A DNA stretch of 64,000 nucleotides from positions 12,152,001 to 12,216,000 of the forward strand of contig NC_091054.1 of assembly GCF_963966145.1 (NCBI RefSeq), given 5' to 3'. Every line of letters starts with the position of its first letter. Position 1 is the first letter of the stretch. Made by a program: the position numbers and the translations under genes. The notes beneath the pieces were generated by a model. That model was given only the letters and a program-made list of their open reading frames with translations. It made no database searches and was not told the DNA's origin. Positions 12,978-24,863 of the stretch are shown piece after piece. The DNA is from Tenebrio molitor (Eukaryota; Arthropoda; Insecta; Coleoptera; Tenebrionidae).

Positions 12978-13152
12978 TACAGGGTATTTGGGGAGTGATA
13001 ATGAGCACGACGGAATTGAAAATGCAACCCACAATACATTGGGAAGGTAAAGCTGGATATTTACCGCGTCCTATCCATTTTACGTTCCAAATGTATTGTG
13101 AGTTGCATTTTTAATTCCGTCGGGCTCATTATCACTCGTGAAATACCCTGTA
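12978..13152. mobile_element. MITE with ~63-bp terminal inverted repeats, ends TACAGGGTATTT
   Basis: The left arm (TACAGGGTATTTGGGGAGTG, then GATAATGAGC and CGACGGAATT) is mirrored by the right arm, leaving a loop of only about 45 bp. TA flanks both sides (12976-12977, 13153-13154). 175 bp. A single arm of the same family occurs at 30987-31060. Confidence 0.85.
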
Positions 13153-14847
13153 TAGTGTGTGTACAAGGTGAAATTACTATTTTTAAATCATCAAAATTCA
13201 TATCTTCGCTCTGTATAAAATAACCGTCAAGCTGAAAAGAAAAATGTTTGCTTTTTTGATGTTTGAAAGAAACATTTGTCCTTTTTGTTATTCAGTTGTA
13301 ACAAACAATATCTGTTTGTAAAATTTTTCAAAGCCTTCTTGAGCAGATTTTTCTTTAGACACCCAATATACCATTCATTTTATCTTAAGCACCGAGGAGA
13401 GACTTTTCGTACAATTATTATTCCACTGCGTAAATGTAAATGGGCAAAGGTTATTTTCTCTTAATTAAATTGTATTACTCGTCTGTGTATTTATCGTGAC
13501 CTAATTATTTTTGTGTTAACAAGAAGCTTGTGTTAACACTTAATTTAAAGAACAAAGAACTACACAAAATAAATTTTCAATAGATTTTTTTTGTGAATAA
13601 ATTATTCCTGTTACTACAATTAAGGTAAATTAGAGAGATGCGGGCGTCTTTAGCGTTTCGTCGCAATTGTAAAAGTTTGCAAATAATAAGAGTGGCTTCA
13701 CAATGCAAGACGATGCAGCGCTTTCACAAAAAGTTTCACAGACTGTTCTATCGTTCAGTTTACTTCTTCATATTTTGTATTCTAGACCGTTTATTGCTCT
13801 TATAAGTTTTGCCTGTGGTATTGCTAAGAATGTACATATTGGTTCCGTTCCGTCTTTTCTGAACATGTTTTTTCTTGAAAATATATTTCTTACTTCACAA
13901 CCAACGCAATTTCTTTTAAAAAAGAGATCTTGCAGCGTTTCATGAAAAATTCACATACCATTATCGCAAAGCGACAAAAATGTACTTTTCAGCATAAATA
14001 ATACCTCCCTGTTGAAAGGCCGTGACACCCTTCTAAATAATCAAATTATTGTCACACATTTTTCCATAAAAATCTACATTTTTAATCTGAATTTCTTTTA
14101 TCCAAGTAATTATGAAATTATTCAACATATCCGTGTTGTTCCATTGATTTAAATGCAAAACGGAATGATAACCCGTTTTCATAAACATTCAAAACTAATT
14201 TTTTGCTAAAATTAACAACTTTATAAAACTAATTAGCATTGCAGACCGTCTGTGATTTGCATAACTTTATCTAACACCTTAAGAAGTTGCAGAAGTACTG
14301 GGACTCTCTGTTGTATTGACAAGTAGTAGAGTTGCGATGAAAGTTCAAAGAATAGCTTAATTTATGAAGGAAATATGGATGTCACAATTGTGAAAAAATA
14401 CCAAATACGTGTTGGTGTTTTTTTTATGAATAATATTACATTACATTGCAATATGTAATATCCAATAAATTTATTTTATAATTTGCAAATCAATAATAAA
14501 AATAAACGCTGTTATGAAATTGTTACATTAACACTCGTTTTTTTTTTAAATATATTTAGATTTTTCCATTTTAGAGGTTGCTCTACATGTAACAAAAATC
14601 TTGTTAAATAAATGCATTAAATCATATTTCTCAAAAAGCTTTCCTGCTAGAAGTTTATCTCAGCTGGAAAAATACTAAGCTTAAAACGATTTGCATAAAT
14701 AGCTGTGTGACTCCTGGCAAAATTCAGTTCTTAGATTAAAGTCATTTTAGACAATATTTGCATTAGATGTGGTCTTTATGGCTAACGCTTTACTCTTTTA
14801 GAAATTGTTTACGTAAAGCGCCGACATGCATTTAATAAAATTCACTT
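13153..14847. other. Intergenic, nothing recognised
   Basis: AT-rich; short frames (13276-13464, 13703-13945) are hydrophobic but have no recognisable family features. Confidence 0.55.
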
Positions 14848-14963
14848 GAAGCGGTCGAAAATCGCGCCTTTTTGTATCTCTACAGAAATGGTTGAAGTGG
14901 CTTTTTTTGTAAGTGACCTTGACTTTGTCTCAGTCTTCAAATCTCTTGGCTTAGCACAAAAAG
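14848..14963. repeat. Dispersed repeat plus degenerate CGAG-type palindrome
   Basis: 14848-14910 (AAGCGGTCGAAAATCGCGCC, GGTTGAAGTGGCTTTTTTTG) also occurs at 45015-45093 and inverted at 35945-36022. It runs into a palindrome (14901-14963) whose core reads GACCTTGACTTTGTCTCAGTC in two parts (GACCTTGACTT, TGTCTCAGTC). The right arm CTTAGCACAAAAA matches the palindrome at 45965-46034. Confidence 0.65.
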
Positions 14964-15172
14964 AACACTTAATGACATAATCTACTATTTTCTGATAATT
15001 TCTACTGTTTTTCACTGTTTACTGATTAGCATCATCAGAATCTAAAGAACAGGAATACATATGTAGTAATAATCCCAAAATCTCAAGTTGTAAACTACAC
15101 TTTCTGTTCACCTAAGTGACAAAATTTACAACTACGTGACGGAGTAAGAAGAAAAAGCAATTACGTCATATA

Positions 15173-15620
15173 CAGGTGTCCCAAAAATGGCGCACTAACG
15201 GTGCACCAGGGTGTAGAAGAGATTACCGTACACGTCAGAAAAATGTTAAAAAAATTCTATTGGACTTATTTGCTAATTTGGCGGTCTTTGAAAGTGGCAC
15301 TTAATAGGTCAATTATGTATTTCGAAATATATGCATTAAATTGCCATGAAAACTACCTTGAATTGTACGTATTATCACAAAGTACAAGATCACTCACTAC
15401 CAATATCGAATCCTGCATAATAGAAAATTTAGAAGCTTTGAAAATCGTAAAAATTAGGTACGAGTATATCTTTGCTTACACTGTATTATCGTTAGTCGAG
15501 TAATTGATTTTTTGTTTTGTTTTTTTGTCTCTGGAAAATTGTTTCCATATTTTTTTCATGTACATTTAAACATCCTCGATTAGGTAGTAAGTAATTAGTG
15601 CGCCAATTTTGGGACACCTG
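15173..15620. mobile_element. MITE, TA-flanked, ends CAGGTGTCCCAAAA
   Basis: CAGGTGTCCCAAAAATGGCG (15173) is mirrored at the right end (to 15620), giving ~27-bp inverted ends that include GCGCACTAA. TA lies at 15171-15172 and 15621-15622. 448 bp. It contains a 100-codon frame (15201-15503, +) with no transposase motif that I can see, so I treat it as non-coding. Confidence 0.8.
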
Positions 15621-17224
15621 TACATACATAATAAAACTGTAATTGTTCTTAGCACATTTAAATTTGAAAAGAGTTATTCAAAGCACACATCATGTATCAT
15701 GATTCATTATGTAATAAATTAATTTTTGATTGTGAACATACCACACTCAGTTTACTCAGAACTTTGCATCGATTCCAAGGCCGCTAAATTTTAAACTATG
15801 CGCGTCGCCAAATAAGAAAACGTGTGGCATCATGATAATGTCAAATATTTCACAAGTGATATTTTTCAACACGGAAACACCACAAATTCGAAAACACAGC
15901 AATGTTTCTGCCGAGAGTGCCAATACCTATAAACCAGTGCAAAATTTATTTACTGTCGATAATGGACAACAGTGCAATTTTTCATGTTGCCACAAGTACC
16001 TACATCTGCCTGTTGTAGGTAAAACTTGTCGTAATTTGCTATTACAGCACTGAACACTGTATTCTGACAAATATCTAGCCGCATGGAACATGTTGGAAAA
16101 CCGCCACATTTCGCCGCAAAGCAGATAAAATCGCTAAAATTTTAATTGTCACACGCCACTGTATGTATAATATCGCTGACATGCTGACTCTCCATAAATA
16201 GACTTAAAAACACCTACACCAACAGCCAACAATCGTTGAACGTCTTGAGATATTGGAATGCAGGACGACAAAGTGGGATATTCCCTCGAGCCTGACAATT
16301 GTTCCCTTTTCGCAGCGTTCAATCTTCTCGACAACAAAACGTTGCTTTGTCCCACTTCGGGATGTCAATTTTTGAGTATTATATTACAAATCGCTTAATT
16401 ATTGAAAATGTGATGCGGTTAAACAGGCAAGGGTGACATTTTAAACCAGCCATGTAATGGTCTAATTGTAATTCACGTCAAACGAAAATACATTTGGCGC
16501 TAAAGGAGAGCCTCAAGGGATTGCTTGAGAGTTGTACATCACATGGAACAGTCCATTTGTCCTGGAATGTGAAGAATGGGCGCCGCATGCAATCTAGAGT
16601 TTCAATGGTTTTTGCTCTTAAAAGTTTATTCAAGATGTGGCTTGAGGGGCACATGTGAACATATGTAAAAGGTGTCCAAGTACGGAAGGCACGTGTTTCT
16701 ACTTTGTCTGCGATGCACTGGGGAATCTGTTGGAAAATTTGCGAAACCTTCCGCTCTTAAATGATTATTATGTGTAGCTATGGAACAATGAAATGTAAAT
16801 CTGATTCGACGGGATATCAGCTTCCCGCAAATTACTGTCATCGAAACTATTATTCTCTTCTAATTTGTATTTTACATTTATAACGGCCTGCAAAATGATA
16901 CCTGTAACATTGTGACTGTGTGAATAGAAGTAACAATTTAAATTTTAATGCTGGTGTGAACAAAAGCTTTTTGATTCTTGTTTCTTGATAACACGAAGCA
17001 ATTTAGTTAATACTGCAGCACGAAGTTTTATACTGCTCCGTGGATATTTAATATTTTATCACAAAACAATTACGAAAGAAATATGTAAATTGAAACACAT
17101 AAGGAAGATAAACGTTAAAGTTTTTGTTGCCATATCAAATCCCAGAAGACTAAACCACTATTTTTTTACATTCAATCCATATCCATACATTTATATAAAA
17201 TTTTAAACTATGTGAATATGTATT
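15621..17224. other. Intergenic, nothing recognised
   Basis: Slightly less AT-rich at 16200-16850, with minus-strand frames (16149-16355, 16626-16841) that I do not recognise. No repeats seen. Confidence 0.5.
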
Positions 17225-17555
17225 TCTGTATGTTCTCGATAAAGTCGAGAACCACTGGACCGATTTTCATGAAACTTGCACTGCTGGCTCTTTATAATCT
17301 CTAGAATGGTATGTGCTATGTAAAGTCACGTTATCTAATCACTGGACAGGGCAGTGAACAAAAATTACTATCCTGAAGATCGCGAGCGTGAGTCTGCGCG
17401 CGATACCCACCGTGTGTGTTGCTGGGTGTTTTTGTTGTCAATAAAAATTGTCAAAACGTTGACAAAATGCCGAAAAAAAATCACAGTTCATTATCAAAAC
17501 AGACAAGAAGAGTAGCTTTTCAAAGAGAAAATGAAAAGTCATCACAAAAAAAATA
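17225..17555 (+). pseudogene. Helitron-like fragment: 5' region and start of a broken ORF
   Basis: 17240-17290 (GAGAACCACTGGACCGATTT and following) resembles sequence I associate with insect Helitrons and related repeats. From 17467 a frame begins MPKKNHSSLSKQTRR, similar in style to the basic N-termini of Helitron replicase proteins. It ends at a stop within about 25 codons, just before the MITE at 17570. A basic stretch with the same flavour resumes at 18150-18260. Family assignment is from memory of the motif style only. Confidence 0.4.
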
Positions 17556-17569
17556 ATGTCAGCGTAATA

Positions 17570-17828
17570 CAGGGTGAGCAACAATAACTGTTTTAGTTGG
17601 CAATAACAAATTTTCCATGAAATTTTCAAGACTGTGAATTGTATCTATTTCGGTTTGTTTTATTGACATTATTGACAGCTGGCATACTTTTCAAATTTAA
17701 ACGTCTTAGTTTGTCTAATCTTTAATTAATAAAAAGGTTTTCTCGTTGGAACATGACATAAAAGATAAAAGTCACCAAAAGTCACCAGAATTTATTGCCA
17801 ACTCAATCAGTAATTGTTGCTCATATGG
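17570..17828. mobile_element. MITE 'GTGAGCAACAATAACTG', copy 1
   Basis: The left end CAGGGTGAGCAACAATAACT is mirrored by the right end at about 17828, with TA beside each end. Inverted ends are about 35 bp and include GTTGGCAATAA. The copy at 63204-63455 is in the opposite orientation. Confidence 0.8.
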
Positions 17829-17835
17829 TATTACA

Positions 17836-18075
17836 ATTGTGGATAAGTTTGGCAACTATGTACGAAAATTTATGTGGCAACTGTGTGGGTAGGATAGAGT
17901 TGACATTTCTTTGACAGTTCATAGTCGCACAATTTTGAAAATTTTCAAATCAATGTGCAGCGGTATAAAAAAAATCAAATGCACGCTTATGAAATGTCAT
18001 ACAAATGTCAACTGTACCCCACCCACTCAGTTGCCACATAAGTTTTCGTACATAGTTGCCATACTTATCCACAAT
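17836..18075. mobile_element. Long-armed inverted-repeat element, ends ATTGTGGATAAG
   Basis: A left arm of about 75 bp (ATTGTGGATAAGTTTGGCAA, then CTATGTACGAAAA, TTATGTGGCAACTG, GTTGACATTT) is mirrored by the right arm ending at 18075. It starts about 6 bp after the neighbouring MITE, inside the Helitron-like remains. No clear target-site duplication. Confidence 0.75.
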
Positions 18076-18099
18076 CATTTTTAATCATTCAGTAGAACT

Positions 18100-18290
18100 G
18101 TTCGCTCTAAATCTAAATTAGATTTGGATTTTGAAATCTGATCAAACCGTCAATATGAACATACGAAGCGGAGCTACCGAAAGAAAAATCGAGAGCGAAG
18201 AAAGGCTAATTAGGCAACAGGCAAGAAGTGTAACAAATTGTTTACTGGAATCTGACAAGAAAAACTTATGTATGTAGTTAACGAATAAGG
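18100..18290 (+). pseudogene. Possible continuation of the Helitron-like ORF
   Basis: 18149-18260 encodes an Arg/Glu-rich stretch (SGATERKIESEERLIRQQAR) like the repetitive basic helix near the N-terminus of Helitron proteins. Two back-to-back MITEs separate it from the start at 17467. It ends before the 911-bp element. Confidence 0.35.
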
Positions 18291-18370
18291 CCTTCAGAGA
18301 ATAGAACTGCTCATAGAACTTCGAATGTGAATCAATCTTACGTTTTTACTGACCTTCAACTTGAGTAATA

Positions 18371-19281
18371 TCTATTCACTTTGATTGTGACCACAACGAA
18401 AAACATAGTAGGCGCTGTTTAGCTGTGTGCTGCATACGTTTTATACTAAATATTTGTGTGGTGTGAACATGATGTGAAAATGTCAGAATTGTCAAAACTT
18501 GACCATGGTAGTAAAGCAATGATTTTAATGTATTTATCAATATTAATAAGGGAAATCAGAAGTAGGAGAAACTAAAAACGTCTGTCTGATTTGGTGATTA
18601 CGTCTGTTCAAAAGTGGGGTTATATCCAGGTACAGATTATTTAACGTAAAAACTTCGAAATCACCTCATGCAATTCTCGATATTAATGAAGAACGAAGGA
18701 AATAGTCATTTGGTAGTAAGACAAACGCGAAAAATGCCTGGGGATTACCTATTAAAGGTATTCAGAACTTTCAATTAGCATTGATTAATACAAATATTTT
18801 CAGATAAAAACTAATCAGACAGAAAGTTAAAAAAAAATGATTTACAGGGGATGAAAAGGCAGAAGGTATCAAACTACAACACTTACTAGCCAAAATGTAC
18901 AACAAAAAAGCACAAATAGAGTTAACTTTATTGGTGATGTTCGTCTTTGTGAGTTGTTTTCCCGTTGGCTTCAATAAATGTCTCGAAACAAATCAATATT
19001 AACCGTTTGGTCCCAACTTTGAGAAGACGACGTGGCATTTTCTTTTTGAATTCTAAAATTTTGTACCAAAACTCAATTTTATTGATATGCGCACAGTGTA
19101 CGTCGAAAAACGTTTGCGCAAGTCGTTCTCCGTTCTGTCTTCTGTGAGCGTGACGTTTCTGTCAAAATGGCGCCTCCGTGAGTTGCCAACTGCGACTGGA
19201 TTTAGTGTTATCTAAAATTCCCTATCAATAACCTAGCAACTGAAAAGTTACTAGGTAGTGGTCACAATCAAAATGAATAGA
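18371..19281. mobile_element. ~910-bp TIR element, copy 1
   Basis: Same element as 51511-52417, with the same inverted ends. Differences are scattered substitutions plus small indels (for example near 18560 and 18745). Open frames at 18771-18974 (-) and 18965-19147 (+) recur in the other copy but resemble nothing I know. The terminal dinucleotide context is TA-rich, so the exact target-site duplication is ambiguous. Confidence 0.8.
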
Positions 19282-19376
19282 TTATAGGTAAATACATAAA
19301 TAACAAATGAAATAAAGTAGTAAAAATATGTACTCTTACTGTGGAGCAAAGAAGTGGCTAGAGGAGTGTAATAGCG

Positions 19377-19429
19377 TGTATCGGGTGTAAATTTCTTCTC
19401 AAAGTTGGCGTTGAAGAGTCGATTGTGTA
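19377..19429. mobile_element. Half-MITE of the 'TCTCCTCAAAGTTGGCG' family truncating the recombinase fragment
   Basis: ATCGGGTGTAAATTTCTTCT, then CAAAGTTGGCGTTGAAGAG and TCGATTGTG, match one terminal arm of 27189-27376. The inner part and the second arm are missing. It abuts the recombinase-like coding remains. Confidence 0.75.
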
Positions 19430-19863
19430 TATGTAAAAAATTCTCATCAGGAGCTTCTACGTCAGGAATCTGCTTACCTACATCTTCCTTTAAAAAAACT
19501 CTAGATTTTTTTGCTTTATATCCTGTGCTGGTTCTCTTCATGAACAAGTTTACTCTGTTTGCTTTATTATATGAAATATTTGTCTCGTTTCAATTTGAGC
19601 GTTGCTTTCAGCATAGAATGGTGGCCCCACACGGTTGATGTTTTACAAGTTTTACTTTTTTCTCCGATGTACACTAGCACTACTTTTTCATTTATCTGTT
19701 TCACTTTTTTCCTGTTGCACCATGCTTCAAATTCCCGGAAAACTTTTTCATACCTTTCCCACACAGAAGGTAGCAAATTGTCACAAAACGCTCTAGCGGC
19801 CTCGTTAATGTTATTTTGACAGTCAAAATCACTATCATCACTCATTTTCAATCCGAAATTCAC
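19430..19863 (-). pseudogene. N-terminal fragment of a tyrosine recombinase-like protein (Crypton/DUF3504-type)
   Basis: Reading down from 19863, a frame carries MSDDSDFD, then ARAFCDNLLPSVWERYEKVF, FEAWCNRKKVKQINE and TVWGHHSMLKATLKLKRD. This is the layout of the SAM-like core-binding domain of tyrosine recombinases related to Crypton elements. Near 19570 the frame shifts (ORF ends ...DKYFI, stop), and the adjacent frame continues NKANRVNLFMKRTSTGYKAK, KKSRVFLKEDV and APDENFLH. The catalytic C-terminal domain is absent. Homology ends at about 19430, exactly where a half-MITE begins. The fragment is therefore frameshifted and truncated. Family placement rests on remembered motif spacing; a domesticated gene with further exons elsewhere is less likely. 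Confidence 0.5.
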
Positions 19864-20036
19864 GAAAAATTGTAAACGCGAACGTTGTTTTTACAAATTG
19901 AAACATGTTTGTTGACTGGTTGCTAAGGTAACATACGGGCAATATTATTACTTCAAAGCCACCGCAGTTTTAAAACGATACACTCTTTAGTTAAAAGTGA
20001 AAAATTCACGATTGCAAAAAAAATGTTGTAGGCATC

Positions 20037-20106
20037 ACGTCCGGAAAGTGCTTTTACTGGCCCCGTAGCTACCATCCAGTAAAATCTAACTTTCCGGACT
20101 TGTCAC
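20037..20106. repeat. Hairpin with ~27-bp imperfect arms
   Basis: ACGTCCGGAAAGTGCTTTTA with CTGG is mirrored by CCAGTAAAATCTAACTTTCC with GGACTTG. The loop is short and contains CCCCGTAGCTACC. It lies just past the recombinase fragment. Confidence 0.65.
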
Positions 20107-22680
20107 GTAAATAACTATTTTTGTAATTTTATTGATAGAGATATATATTGACAGAATGAGATCATATACTAAGGTAAAATTAGATTATTTTTGAAAGTTC
20201 TTTCAGTAAATGTTGAAAATGTTCCTCATTTTGAACGCTAATAGGAACGTTTAGAGGTCAGGTGACAGTACTGAAGGACACATTTTTAAATGATTTTCAT
20301 CACTTTCGAGAAATAAGATTTTGGTTATTGCTAGATCGATGGTATTTCAGAGTAAATTGAAATTAATTTCACTGTTTAAAGTACTAATTATGAAGAAAGG
20401 CCCAACAATGTAGTTTCCAAGAATTCTTGCCATAATATTAAGTTTTAAAGGGGGTTATGTGCGTTTTCTTAAATAAATGCGGATTACGACCACTCCAATA
20501 CCTGCAGTAATGTTTATTTACCACACTCTTTCAAGAAAAAAATAACTTCATCAGAAAAACAAATATTGTACAAGAAATTGTTATTTAATAGTTCAGTAAA
20601 AGTTTAACTAAGTCGCACGCCACAATGAAAGTAATCTTCTTTCACTTCCTGAACCCATTCCAACTTACAGGGATGGAACTTGTAAGGTTTGAGAATACAC
20701 ACTTTGGATCCTGCGGAAATTTGTATAAGAGACTCAACAGTGATATACAGTTATAATTCACACGTGAGTTATGACTTATTATAACACACGCGTGACTTAT
20801 AGACCACTTTATTGGTCTGAAATGAGAACAATCATGACATCTTTATTTAGCATTCAGTATGTATACTTAGATACAAGGAAGTACACTTGTGAAACCAAAT
20901 AACAATTATAATTACCGGAAGCCGGCACGTAGACTTGAAACAATTTTGTTACTCTGGGTTCAATTTCATTGGACTTGCTAATTTCGAAATGTGTATCAAA
21001 TGACACTCTTTTATCTCGTTACGCATATCGAGAGAAGCAGCAAACCTAGATTTGCTTATCGATCGCATACAATAAAATTTCGTTTGGCTAATTTGTTTCT
21101 AAAAGACAAGAAAATCTTTTTTGCCGACATTTGACCCAATCCTGGTCAACAGGAGTCCTAGGTTTTTACGACCCATGCAAATGTGTTTGCAGTGTGCCCG
21201 GGGCTTGACTCCCTACCTCCACACAAATGATTTGTGACAATATTTACCTGTGAAACAAACCCGTCAATTGTGGTGAATAGAAAATTAACCGCGTGGGCAA
21301 TCGATACCGCAATAGACCGTATGAAAAAATATTTATACATTTACTTACAATCTATTACCTCTTGTCGAAGCGAATTTGGGAGAATAAATGCCATGCATCA
21401 CTCTCTTCAGATTTATGAGCCCAACTTCAATATAAATGTGTTTGTAAATATAATGTGTTGTTACTGTCAACTTGAATTTATTTTAGTGATGTACAAGAAC
21501 ACTAAAGCGAGATTATTTCTAGATCCATCAACACATTTTTAGAATAATTGCATTAAAAGCAGAGCTTATCGAATGTGGCATATAAATCAGTTTGGCGCTG
21601 TTGTTTTGCAATTAGTTAGAACTACAACACTAAATTGGGTGTCCTTTGCCCTTGCCTGAGAAATCCACTGATTTTCCTGCAAACTTTTCATGCAAATACG
21701 CTACAACAAAGAGATCTCTTTTGACCCAAATTATATTCAACGTTCTGATACATCTCAATTCAATTTGAAATTGTCTGAAAAAATACGCCTTCCGAAGTAA
21801 AAGTGTATAAATACCTACATATTTCCTTAAGCATTAAAAAGATAACGGAAAGCAGCTTTCCGAGTTTATGAAGGTTTAATTAATTTTCCGCATTAGGTCT
21901 TCCGCGGCTTCCACACTGATTAATGCATTTACTTACGCGAAAGTAAGTTAAAAAACTAGAACACTGGTTTCCTCAGAGAATATTTGAATTATTGTATTTG
22001 CTCATTAGGGTTCTCGCGGTTCTTGAAATTTGAGGAAATTTTTGTTACTAATTTCTACAACTACTTATTTTCAACAAAAGGATGAAAAATAGCTGCTTTT
22101 ACATTGTTTGCTCTTGTTCAAATCTTTATACACGCACGTAAGAATACTAAAATTAAAATGTTTGAGAATCTCGTTAAAATATTATTTAAAGTATGGTTGA
22201 AATTAAACAGTGAAATATTTTCTCGCCTGAGTATTTTCAACAGTTTTTCAGTTGGAATTTGTGTAATACAATGATGGGTCTGTGACAAAATTAAATGCCC
22301 GTAATACTTTAATATTGCCATCATTATAAATATTGTGTAGGTGTGTAAAAGATCCATTATATTAAAATTTTAATATATCTCAATTTAAATGGAATGCAAA
22401 TGGAAAAATTATTTTTTTCTGGAAAGAATTCGTCTTGACGTTTATTGTTTGCTAATGAGAGAAACAAACAATTTAGTCTTTAATTTGACGTTGAAGTAAA
22501 AACAACAAGCGCCATACCACTTTAAAGAAAAAAAATCCGTTTACGGTTCATATCTACAACTGCTCTTAAAAGTTCTTTCGTTACAATAGTTTCAAAAACA
22601 ATAGGACAAGGACACGTAATAGTTCAGTTTTCAATTGATGTTAAATTTCAAATTTCCAAAATAGTTATTTACATTAGAGT
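20107..22680. other. Intergenic, nothing recognised
   Basis: Small CACACGTGAG / CACACGCGTGAC direct motifs near 20758-20797 are the only pattern. Frames 21158-21542 are unrecognised. Confidence 0.55.
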
Positions 22681-22760
22681 ACGGTAGGTGTATTTTTCAG
22701 CACTCGAGGCGAAGCCGAGTGCCTGATTTGTTGGAACGCTGAAAAATACCTATCCTACGA
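22681..22760. repeat. Palindrome with core CGAGGCGAAGCCGAG
   Basis: The outer arms GGTAGGTGTATTTTTCAGC and GCTGAAAAATACCTATCCTA are inverted. The centre GCACTCG...CGAGTGC closes on GGC-GAA-GCC. The spacer on the right side of the core (CTGATTTGTTGGAAC) is unpaired. Confidence 0.75.
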
Positions 22761-23159
22761 CTTGTATTAAACTTTTCGGCTGACCAAATGTTTTATTTTG
22801 CACTTTTGCAGATTTTTATGAAGTAACAAATGTTAATTTTTTTTTTTTAAATACAAAGCTGTCAACTCGATTGATTGTATTTTCCCTATTATGATTATGA
22901 TTATTTATTAGTCAATAAAAATTAAAAAAGCAATTATCGGAAAAATAATACATGTAAATGTCCTTTTTACACTAAATTAAAGTATATTTAGTTTGTTTCT
23001 TAAACCCAAAAAAATCAAAATTATTTCGGATAGAATAAAAAGTAGCATAACATACACAAATGCGAAATTTTATCATTCAAAGTTTTTTCCATTTTTTAAA
23101 TAGGATTTCACTCATATTACTTTTGACTGTCTAGATTAACTTAGATTTATCTTTGATTA

Positions 23160-23665
23160 ATTCCCACGTACATCAAACGTGCGTGTTCAGCCAATCAGAA
23201 CGCTTGCTCCCATCCAATCAAAAATGTTTATCGCAATAAAAACGTCCTACTACTCTGTCATCTGTCAAAAGTGATTAAAATTTCATGCTACTCCGGTCAG
23301 ATTCTCAAATTGTTTTTAATAATTGTGTTTTTAACAACTGTATTATAAATAAATAATTACCTAACGTTAAAGTTTGTATTCGGGAATTAATCTTGCCAAA
23401 AATAACACGACCTAATTTTTAATATCTGATAAATTTCCCATTTTTCACTTAAACATTTTTGCTTGAGACAATTTGAGTCGTTGATATTTGGGCATTTTTA
23501 TTCAAAGGTTAAACCCTCGAGCTAAAGCTCTCGAGTCTAACCAGAATAAAAATGCCCAAATTCAACTCAAATTGTCAAATCAAAAAGTTATGGTAAAATT
23601 GAAAAATGTATCCGATAAAATAATTAAGTCTTGTTATTTTACCTTCGATGACATTGTATTAGGTC
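23160..23665 (+). repeat. ~500-bp dispersed repeat containing a 115-bp-arm palindrome, copy 1
   Basis: Matches 27720-28165 in inverted orientation over nearly its whole length (for example CAGCCAATCAGAACGCTTGC, TTGTTTTTAATAATTGTGTT, CCTTCGATG). It carries two CCAAT boxes (23191 and 23214) at one end and a long palindrome (23397-23643) at the other. No ORF of note. Confidence 0.8.
23397..23643. repeat. Long palindrome (arms ~115 bp) centred on CTCGAGCTAAAGCTCTCGAG
   Basis: The left arm (AAATAACACGACCTAATTTT, GACAATTTGAGTCG, GGGCATTTTTATTC) is mirrored by the right arm (GAATAAAAATGCCC, CAACTCAAATTGTC, AAGTCTTGTTATTTT). Total ~247 bp; it would form a long hairpin as RNA or a cruciform as DNA. 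Confidence 0.8.
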
Positions 23666-24649
23666 ATAAAAATGTTTAAATAATTTTCTTATATTAATTA
23701 ATATTTTATGAAATATTATATTAAGACTAATGGAAACATTGCTAAACGAGCTCTTGGCGTTATGGTATTTTATTTACCTAGCGTAAATTTTAAAATTGTA
23801 ATAAACGTAGAATTCTACAATGCAATTGTTAATGTTACACTTAATACAAAGCTTTCCATATTTAATCCATGAAATGACATTAAACTTTAAGACATGGAAT
23901 AACACTTAAGAGAACATTTTACGGTCAGATTCGCCGCAAATGACTTTCCAGAGTAACATAAAAGAGTTGGATTGTTATTAAACCATTTACTCTAGTAGTT
24001 GCCTCAGTGTTGTATATCTTTTCATAAAAGAAACCACAGTAACTTTATTACATAATTTCTAATTAATTTAAACTTTATTCTGCTTATTTAAGTTTTGCCG
24101 TAGAACTTTGTTATTAAAACTTATACATTTCTCCCTAAAGAATTCCAATTCCACCATTTATGACAAATCTGTGTTTCGTTTATAGATGATATCTACAATA
24201 TAAGTCTCCTTTCATTTATTTCATCCCTCTTCATAATCCGCCTCACTTAGTGTTTCCTGATATCTTCTTCACCGGTAATTACCGGATGACAAATATTGTT
24301 ATGATAACACAAAATTAAACATTGCACGCACACATTTTTCATTTCGTCGAAACGTACAAACACGCTGTAAGTAAACAACATACAGTTCCATGATACATAT
24401 AAAGGGTTGAAAGCTCCTCCTAATGACTCTAGCAGTTCCAGTAAAATCATAATTTGAAAGGAACGTCTTTTCTGAATATGAAAAAACTAAAATGATTTTT
24501 TTGAACTCACCACGAACCGCGAACGTAGATTTCGCGCACTAGTGCTTCAAAATCATCCGAAAAGTATTCGCCCTGAGCATTTTGAAAATTATTTGACTTG
24601 ATAATAATTGGTCTTCACTTTATCAATAATTTATATGATTGGGAAAAAG

Positions 24650-24760
24650 TTTAGTGTGTAACACGTGCGAAAAGCCATATTTCTAACTCGTATTAGTTGG
24701 GCACTCGCTTTTTCACTTTTTTCCGCACTCGTTACACGATGTACTATTTTCGTTTAATGT
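24650..24760. repeat. Imperfect palindrome with CACTCG motifs
   Basis: GTGTGTAACACGTGCGAAAA on the left mirrors CCGCACTCGTTACACGATG on the right. The centre has AACTCGTATTAGTTGGGCAC with TCGC. Arms are about 40 bp with many mismatches. Confidence 0.5.
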
Positions 24761-24841
24761 TGACATATAATATATAAATCAAGATTTTTATATCGTAATG
24801 TCACACTTTATGACATTCATTAGGATGCCGTAACAGCATAG

Positions 24842-24863
24842 TTTACCATACTAGTATGGTAAA
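24842..24863. repeat. Perfect 22-bp palindrome
   Basis: TTTACCATACT is followed immediately by its exact reverse complement AGTATGGTAAA. No repeat copy seen. Confidence 0.8.

Noticed and set aside
15201..15503. 100-codon + strand frame
   Set aside because: It is contained in a 448-bp MITE and shows no transposase features; probably chance.
19251..19547. The whole 98-codon minus frame as one protein
   Set aside because: Only the first ~35 codons resemble the recombinase. From about 19429 downward the frame is MITE arm and then unrelated DNA.
23488..23679. 63-codon + strand frame
   Set aside because: It spans a palindrome arm and centre, so the open frame is a by-product of the repeat.
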